From Streptomyces showdoensis (lineage in GTDB: Bacteria > Actinomycetota > Actinomycetes > Streptomycetales > Streptomycetaceae), in NCBI RefSeq assembly GCF_039535475.1, contig NZ_BAAAXG010000026.1:2294001-2358000 (forward strand): DNA of 64,000 nucleotides. Reading direction: 5' to 3'. Below, piece by piece: positions 59,595 through 64,000 of the stretch. A program made the position numbers and the translations under genes. Within the stretch, counting starts at the first letter, position 1; every line of letters starts with the position of its first letter. The notes beneath the pieces are model-generated. The model saw only the letters and a program-made list of their open reading frames with translations, did no database searches and was not told the origin of the DNA.

Positions 59595-61232
59595 CTAGTC
59601 CGCCTGCAGGACGCTCGCCACGATCGGCCCGGCCGCGTCGACGCCGTGCCCGCCGTTCTCGACCAGGGCCGCCGCCGCCAGGTCGTCCGCGAAGCCGGTG
59701 AACCAGGAGTCCGAGGAGTCCTGGCCGTCGACCTCCGCCGAGCCGGTCTTCGCGCCCTTGTCGCCGCCGACCGAGGACATCACCCCGGTCGCCGTGCCGT
59801 AGCCGGCCGTCGCCGTCAGCCGCATCATGTCGCGCAGCTGCCGGGCCACGGCGGCGGGGAGCTTCCGCTCGGCGGTGGCGAACACCCGGTCGTCCACGTC
59901 CTGGGCGACCAGGTACGGCTGCCGGAAGGTGCCGTCCTTCGCGGTGGCCGTGATCGAGGCGATGTTCAGCGGGTTCATCTGGACCGTGCCCTGGCCGATG
60001 TACTGGGCCGCGGCCTCGCCGCCGGTCGCGGCGGGGACGGAGCCGTCGAAGGAGGTGATGCCTGTCTTCCATTCGAGGCCGATGCCGAAGACCTCCCTGG
60101 CCTCCTTGCCCAGCGCGGCGTCGTCGCCGACGTCGTCGATCTTCTTGATGAAGGCCGTGTTGCAGGAGCGGGCGAAGCTCTTCCCGAAGGGGGCGCCGTC
60201 CATCGAGAAGCCGTTCAGGTTCCGGATCGTCCGGCCGTAGTACATGACCGTCGGCGGGCACTCCGCCGGCCTGTCCGCCGTGACCAGGCCCTTCTCCAGG
60301 AGCAGCGCCGCCGTGACGATCTTCAGGGTGGAGCCGGGCGCCTTCGTGCCGGAGAACGCCGTGTTGAAGCCGGCCGCCGGGTTGTTGGCGACCGCCCGTA
60401 TCGCGCCCGTCGAGGGCTTGATCGCGACCACCGACGCCGAGCCGTGCCGCTTGACCGCCCGCTCGGCCGCCGCCTGCACGTCCGCGTCGATCGTCGTCCG
60501 CAGCTTCCCCGGCTCGCCCTTCGACAGGGTGAGCAGGGTCGTGTCGGGCACGCCCTCCACGCCCGAGTCGACGAAGGTCTCGACGCCCGGCCTGCCGCCC
60601 ACCGTGGCGCCGTACCGGGCGCGCAGCTGGTCCAGGACGGGGCCGAGCGAGGGGTACTTCTCGGCCGTGAGCTCCCGGCCCCGGACGTCGACGGCGTCGA
60701 CCGCCGCCGTCCTGGCCGCGCCGGTGCGGATCGACGCCGACGCCGAGTTCAGCTTCGGGTGCAGGACGGCAGGCTTCCAGGCGACCAGGGGGCGCCCGGT
60801 GGTGGCCCCGCGGACCACGGTGAGCCGCGAGGAGTACGTCCAGGGCTTCGACACGCCCTGGTACGTGACGGTCGCCTGCACCGTGAACGGCACCGTCGCG
60901 CCCGTCGCGGGCCCGGGGGTGATCGTCGCGGCGGAGACCTTGGCCTCCTCGCGGAAGCCCAGCAGGGCCGGACCCGAGCCGACCGGGTCGTTGGTCAGCT
61001 GCGCCGCCCGGTCCGACTCCCCGCCGGCCCAGGCCGCGAGGAAGTCCTTCGCGGTCGCCGTCACCTCCTCCGGCGTGACCGGCCCCGACTTCGGCGCGGA
61101 GCCCGACCGCGTGCCGACCCCGTCGGACCCTCCGGTGATCCCGTTCCAGAGGTTGTAGCCCCCGTATCCGACCCCGCTCGCCACGACGACGAAGACCCCG
61201 CCGACGACCGCGACCTTCACACCACTGCGCAT
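59595..61232 (-). CDS. Class B penicillin-binding protein
   Basis: A 545-residue peptidoglycan transpeptidase. An N-terminal anchor helix (about 5-28) precedes an NTF2-like MecA_N domain (about 55-155), a dimerisation segment and the transpeptidase domain with Ser301-T-L-Lys304 (PGSTLK), Ser356-C-Asn358 (SCN) and Lys495-Thr-Gly (KTGSAE). GGAGGGAG lies eight bases before the ATG. It is smaller than division PBP3 or elongation PBP2 and belongs to the extra class B PBPs of Streptomyces. Confidence 0.93.
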   Translation of the reverse strand: MRSGVKVAVVGGVFVVVASGVGYGGYNLWNGITGGSDGVGTRSGSAPKSGPVTPEEVTATAKDFLAAWAGGESDRAAQLTNDPVGSGPALLGFREEAKVSAATITPGPATGATVPFTVQATVTYQGVSKPWTYSSRLTVVRGATTGRPLVAWKPAVLHPKLNSASASIRTGAARTAAVDAVDVRGRELTAEKYPSLGPVLDQLRARYGATVGGRPGVETFVDSGVEGVPDTTLLTLSKGEPGKLRTTIDADVQAAAERAVKRHGSASVVAIKPSTGAIRAVANNPAAGFNTAFSGTKAPGSTLKIVTAALLLEKGLVTADRPAECPPTVMYYGRTIRNLNGFSMDGAPFGKSFARSCNTAFIKKIDDVGDDAALGKEAREVFGIGLEWKTGITSFDGSVPAATGGEAAAQYIGQGTVQMNPLNIASITATAKDGTFRQPYLVAQDVDDRVFATAERKLPAAVARQLRDMMRLTATAGYGTATGVMSSVGGDKGAKTGSAEVDGQDSSDSWFTGFADDLAAAALVENGGHGVDAAGPIVASVLQAD

Positions 61233-61347
61233 GACTGCGACTCCCTCCCCCAGGTTGGCCCCAGCAGCCTAGGGGGCGGGAGTGACAGCCGGCACGGCCG
61301 TTACCGGAAAGCGACCGGAACGTCTGTTTCCCGCTACCCCGGGGGCG

Positions 61348-63102
61348 TCAGACCCAGGTGTCGAGCCACATCCGGTTCCGCCAGCCCTGGATCGGAATCG
61401 CCTGCCCGGTGTACAGGGGCCAGAAATAGATGAAATTCCAGACGATGAGGAGAACGAGCACACCCGCGGCGACCGCACCGAAAGTGCGCCGCCTTTCCGA
61501 GGAACCCGCGGGCCCCACGATCGCCCCGATCATCATGGCCACCGCGAGACACAGGAACGGGACGAACACCACCGCGTAGAAAAGGAAAATGGTGCGTTCC
61601 TGGTAGAGGAACCACGGCGCCCAGCCGGCCGCGATGCCGCAGGCGATCGCGCCCGCGCGCCAGTCGCGGCGGAAGGCCCAGCGCCACAGCACGTACAGGA
61701 TCGCGAAGCAGGCCGCCCACCACAGCAGCGGCGTGCCGAGGGCCAGCACCTCCTGCGCGCACTTGTCGCTCGCGCTCGCGGGGCAGCCGGACTGGCCGGG
61801 GAGGGGGGACTCGTAGAAGTAGGAGACCGGGCGGCCGAGGACGATCCAGCTCCACGGGTTGGACTCGTAGGTGTGCGGCGAGTTCAGCCCCACGTGGAAC
61901 TTGTAGACCTCGGTCTCGTAGTGCCACAGGCTGCGCAGCCAGTCCGGCAGCCAGCCCCAGGCGCCGCCGCCGTTCAGCTTGTCCTGCTCGGCGGCCCAGT
62001 TGCGGAAGTAGCCCTTGTCGGTGACGATCCAGCCGGTCCAGGACAGCAGGTAGGTGCCGATGGCCACCGGGACGACGGAGACGAAGGCCGGCAGCAGGTC
62101 GCGCCTGAGGACCGCCGCGTACGGGCGGACGGCGCCGGCGGTGCGGCGGGCGCCGAGGTCCCACAGGACGGTCAGCAGGCCGAACGCGGCCATGATGTAG
62201 AGGCCGTTCCACTTGGTGCCGGCCGCCAGGCCGAGCATCACGCCGGCCGCGAGCCGCCACGGCCGCCAGCCGAGCCGCAGGGTCTCGGCGACCGAGGCGT
62301 CCGGCCGCAGGATCCCCTGGTCGTCCTCGGGCAGCCCGGCCGCGAGCCGGGCCCGCGCCCGGTCCCGGTCGACGACCAGACAGCCGAAGGCGGCCAGCAC
62401 GAAGAACATCAGCACCTGGTCGAGCAGCGCGGTGCGGCTCATCACGAAGTGCAGGCCGTCCACCGTGAGCAGCAGGCCCGCCAGGCAGCCCAGGAACGTC
62501 GAGCGGAACAGCCGCCGGCCGATCCGGCACAGCATCAGCACCGACAGGGTGCCGAGCAGCGCGACCATGAAACGCCAGCCGAACGGCTCGAAGCCGAACA
62601 GCTTCTCGCCGACGCCGATGACCCATTTGCCGACCGGCGGGTGCACGACGTACCCGGGGTCGGTCGGCACGAGGACCGCGCCGGGGTCGTTCAGGATCGT
62701 CTTGTCGATGTCCTTCGGCCACGCCCCCTCGTACCCCTGGTTGATCAGGGCCCAGGAGTCCTTGGCGTAGTACGTCTCGTCGAATATCACCGCGTGCGGC
62801 TTGCCCAGGTTCCAGAACCGCAGCACGCCCGCGACCAGCGCGACGAGCAGCGGCCCGGCCCAGGCGGCGGCGCGCCAGATCCGGTCGGCGGCGGCCGGCC
62901 CGATCAGGAACAGCGACCACAGCCGCTCCGAGGGGCGGGTGTACGGCGGTACGAGCCGCTCCCGCAGGCCGACGGACAGGGCGCCCGTGGTGTCCGGCCG
63001 GTAGCCGAACTGCCGCAGCCGTCGCTGCCACGACGGGGGCTCTGCCACGGTGGGTGCCACGGGGTGCTGACCCTCCAGGGCCTCGGGTGCGGTACTGGTC
63101 AC
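61348..63102 (-). CDS. Dolichyl-phosphate-mannose-protein mannosyltransferase (PMT)
   Basis: A 584-residue GT39 protein O-mannosyltransferase with about eleven helices. The catalytic acidic pair is in VIFDETYYAKDSW (first extracytoplasmic loop), and HPPVGKW and GTKWNGLY are conserved. It adds mannose to exported proteins from polyprenyl-phosphate mannose, as in mycobacterial and Streptomyces Pmt. The GTG at 63102 is 6 nt from a TACGAT element and lacks a ribosome binding site, suggesting leaderless translation. It is divergent from rsmI, 61 bp apart. The 115-bp gap to the PBP gene shows nothing else. Confidence 0.93.
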   Translation of the reverse strand: MTSTAPEALEGQHPVAPTVAEPPSWQRRLRQFGYRPDTTGALSVGLRERLVPPYTRPSERLWSLFLIGPAAADRIWRAAAWAGPLLVALVAGVLRFWNLGKPHAVIFDETYYAKDSWALINQGYEGAWPKDIDKTILNDPGAVLVPTDPGYVVHPPVGKWVIGVGEKLFGFEPFGWRFMVALLGTLSVLMLCRIGRRLFRSTFLGCLAGLLLTVDGLHFVMSRTALLDQVLMFFVLAAFGCLVVDRDRARARLAAGLPEDDQGILRPDASVAETLRLGWRPWRLAAGVMLGLAAGTKWNGLYIMAAFGLLTVLWDLGARRTAGAVRPYAAVLRRDLLPAFVSVVPVAIGTYLLSWTGWIVTDKGYFRNWAAEQDKLNGGGAWGWLPDWLRSLWHYETEVYKFHVGLNSPHTYESNPWSWIVLGRPVSYFYESPLPGQSGCPASASDKCAQEVLALGTPLLWWAACFAILYVLWRWAFRRDWRAGAIACGIAAGWAPWFLYQERTIFLFYAVVFVPFLCLAVAMMIGAIVGPAGSSERRRTFGAVAAGVLVLLIVWNFIYFWPLYTGQAIPIQGWRNRMWLDTWV

Positions 63103-63108
63103 CGCGCC

Positions 63109-63114
63109 ATCGTA
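63109..63114 (-). promoter_or_regulatory. -10 element of the leaderless PMT promoter
   Basis: Read on the minus strand, TACGAT ends 6 nt before the GTG start at 63102. Confidence 0.5.
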
Positions 63115-63163
63115 GGGAACGCGCCTGTGCGCGTCGCCTGTCCGGGCTGGGAGGATGACCCGT

Positions 63164-64000
63164 GTGACAGGAACGCTGGTACTCGCAGGGACCCCCATCG
63201 GCGACATCGCGGACGCGCCGCCACGGCTCGCCACCGAATTGGAGAACGCGGACATCGTGGCCGCGGAGGACACCCGGAGGCTGCGCGGACTGACCCGCGC
63301 GCTGGGCATCCACACCACCGGACGGGTGGTCTCCTACTTCGAGGGCAACGAGTCCGCCCGGACGCCCGAGCTGGTCGAGGCGCTGGTCGGCGGGGCGCGG
63401 GTGCTGCTGGTGACCGACGCCGGGATGCCCTCCGTCTCCGACCCGGGCTACCGGCTGGTCGCCGCCGCCGTCGAGCAGGACATCAAGGTCACCGCCGTGC
63501 CCGGCCCGTCCGCCGTGCTCACCGCGCTCGCGCTGTCCGGGCTGCCCGTGGACCGCTTCTGCTTCGAGGGCTTCCTGCCCCGCAAGGCCGGCGAGCGCCT
63601 CGGGCGGCTGCGCGAGGTCGCGGACGAGCGGCGGACCCTCGTCTACTTCGAGGCCCCGCACCGGCTCGACGACACCCTCGCCGCGATGGCCGAGGTCTTC
63701 GGCGCCGAGCGCCGGGCCGCCGTCTGCCGGGAGCTGACCAAGACCTACGAGGAGGTCAAGCGCGGCCCGCTCGGCGAGCTCGCGGCCTGGGCGGCGGAGG
63801 GCGTACGGGGTGAGATCACCGTCGTCGTCGAGGGCGCGCCGGAGGCCCCGCCCGCCGAACTGGACGCCGAGGAGCTGGTGCGCAGGGTGCGGGTGCGCGA
63901 GGAGGCGGGGGAGCGGCGCAAGGAGGCGATCGCGGCCGTCGCCGCCGAGGCGGGGGTTCCCAAGCGCGAGGTGTTCGATGCCGTGGTGGCGGCAAAGAAT
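63164..64000 (+). CDS. rsmI: 16S rRNA (cytidine-1402-2'-O)-methyltransferase (3' end outside window)
   Basis: An RsmI-type SAM-dependent methyltransferase; 279 codons are inside the window and the frame is open at the edge. The GTG start gives VTGTLVLAGTPIGDIAD, the family's N-terminus (normally LxLVATPIGNLxD). AEDTRR, VTDAGMPSVSDPG and VPGPSAVLTALALSGLP are hallmark segments, and GFLPRK and LVYFEAPHRL follow. It 2'-O-methylates C1402 of the decoding centre. A GAGGAT element 7 nt before the GTG, with no ribosome binding site, suggests a leaderless mRNA. It is divergent from the PMT gene. Confidence 0.95.
   Translation, partial: MTGTLVLAGTPIGDIADAPPRLATELENADIVAAEDTRRLRGLTRALGIHTTGRVVSYFEGNESARTPELVEALVGGARVLLVTDAGMPSVSDPGYRLVAAAVEQDIKVTAVPGPSAVLTALALSGLPVDRFCFEGFLPRKAGERLGRLREVADERRTLVYFEAPHRLDDTLAAMAEVFGAERRAAVCRELTKTYEEVKRGPLGELAAWAAEGVRGEITVVVEGAPEAPPAELDAEELVRRVRVREEAGERRKEAIAAVAAEAGVPKREVFDAVVAAKN

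Overview
The window is a stretch of high-GC actinobacterial chromosome, almost certainly Streptomyces. The evidence is a strong third-position G/C bias in every real gene, GTG/TTG starts, and several lineage-typical genes: an SsgA-like protein, a SepX-type division protein, a DUF6227 protein, a tricorn-type protease and GC-rich hairpin terminators without T-tracts. Both ends cut a gene: an MFS transporter at the left edge and rsmI at the right edge.

Layout. 1-5.6 kb: the end of a DHA2-type MFS pump, an 18-copy 7-bp tandem array that runs into the pump's terminator, then the fructose PTS operon (DeoR regulator, fruK, fruA). 5.6-9.3 kb (minus strand): a DUF6227 protein with a translationally coupled 44-aa mini-ORF, a P1 peptidase, a decayed SDR gene and an LtrA-type membrane protein. 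9.4-23.7 kb: a redox block with a CbiX-like chelatase divergent from a NirB-NirD fusion nitrite reductase, a NarK transporter, pyruvate formate-lyase and its activase, and a five-gene tightly overlapped operon for a membrane-bound molybdopterin oxidoreductase (b-type membrane subunit, catalytic subunit, 4Fe-4S subunit, Rieske protein, small membrane protein). 23.7-33.4 kb: a small conserved protein, MscL, a SAF/CpaB-like protein, MTA phosphorylase, an FmdB-type zinc ribbon, an MFS protein, a K+/H+ antiporter with a probable CTG start, a penicillin acylase and 5-formyl-THF cyclo-ligase.

33.4-38.9 kb: galU, a MoeA/gephyrin-like gene, moaC, mog, a GNAT gene and sepX (with a likely C-terminal frameshift), followed by tRNA-Ala(CGC). 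38.9-46.5 kb: a methyltransferase, two GNAT genes, xthA, and a MerR-flanked operon of flavin monooxygenase, alpha/beta hydrolase and SDR. 46.4-53.5 kb: tricorn protease, a TetR regulator with two identical-arm operators, an MMPL exporter and an SsgA-like protein. 53.6-56.2 kb: an ECF cobalt/nickel transporter (cbiMN-cbiQ-cbiO). 56.3-64 kb: a serine hydrolase, a secreted RICIN-fold protein, an EamA transporter, a YbaK deacylase, a class B PBP, a protein O-mannosyltransferase and divergent rsmI.

How the parts fit. The most unusual segment is 9.4-23.7 kb. An oxygen-sensitive glycyl radical enzyme (PFL) and its activase sit between nitrate/nitrite genes and a molybdopterin redox complex. PFL would make formate, the molybdenum complex could oxidise formate or reduce nitrate, NarK would move nitrate/nitrite, and NirBD would make ammonium with siroheme helped by the CbiX-like protein. 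A shared 10-mer upstream of narK and pflB and a perfect 20-bp palindrome upstream of pflB suggest redox or oxygen control. Cofactor genes (moeA-like, moaC, mog) lie about 12 kb downstream. A second recurring theme is leaderless expression: at least eight genes have a TAnnnT-like -10 element 6-7 nt before the start codon and no ribosome binding site.
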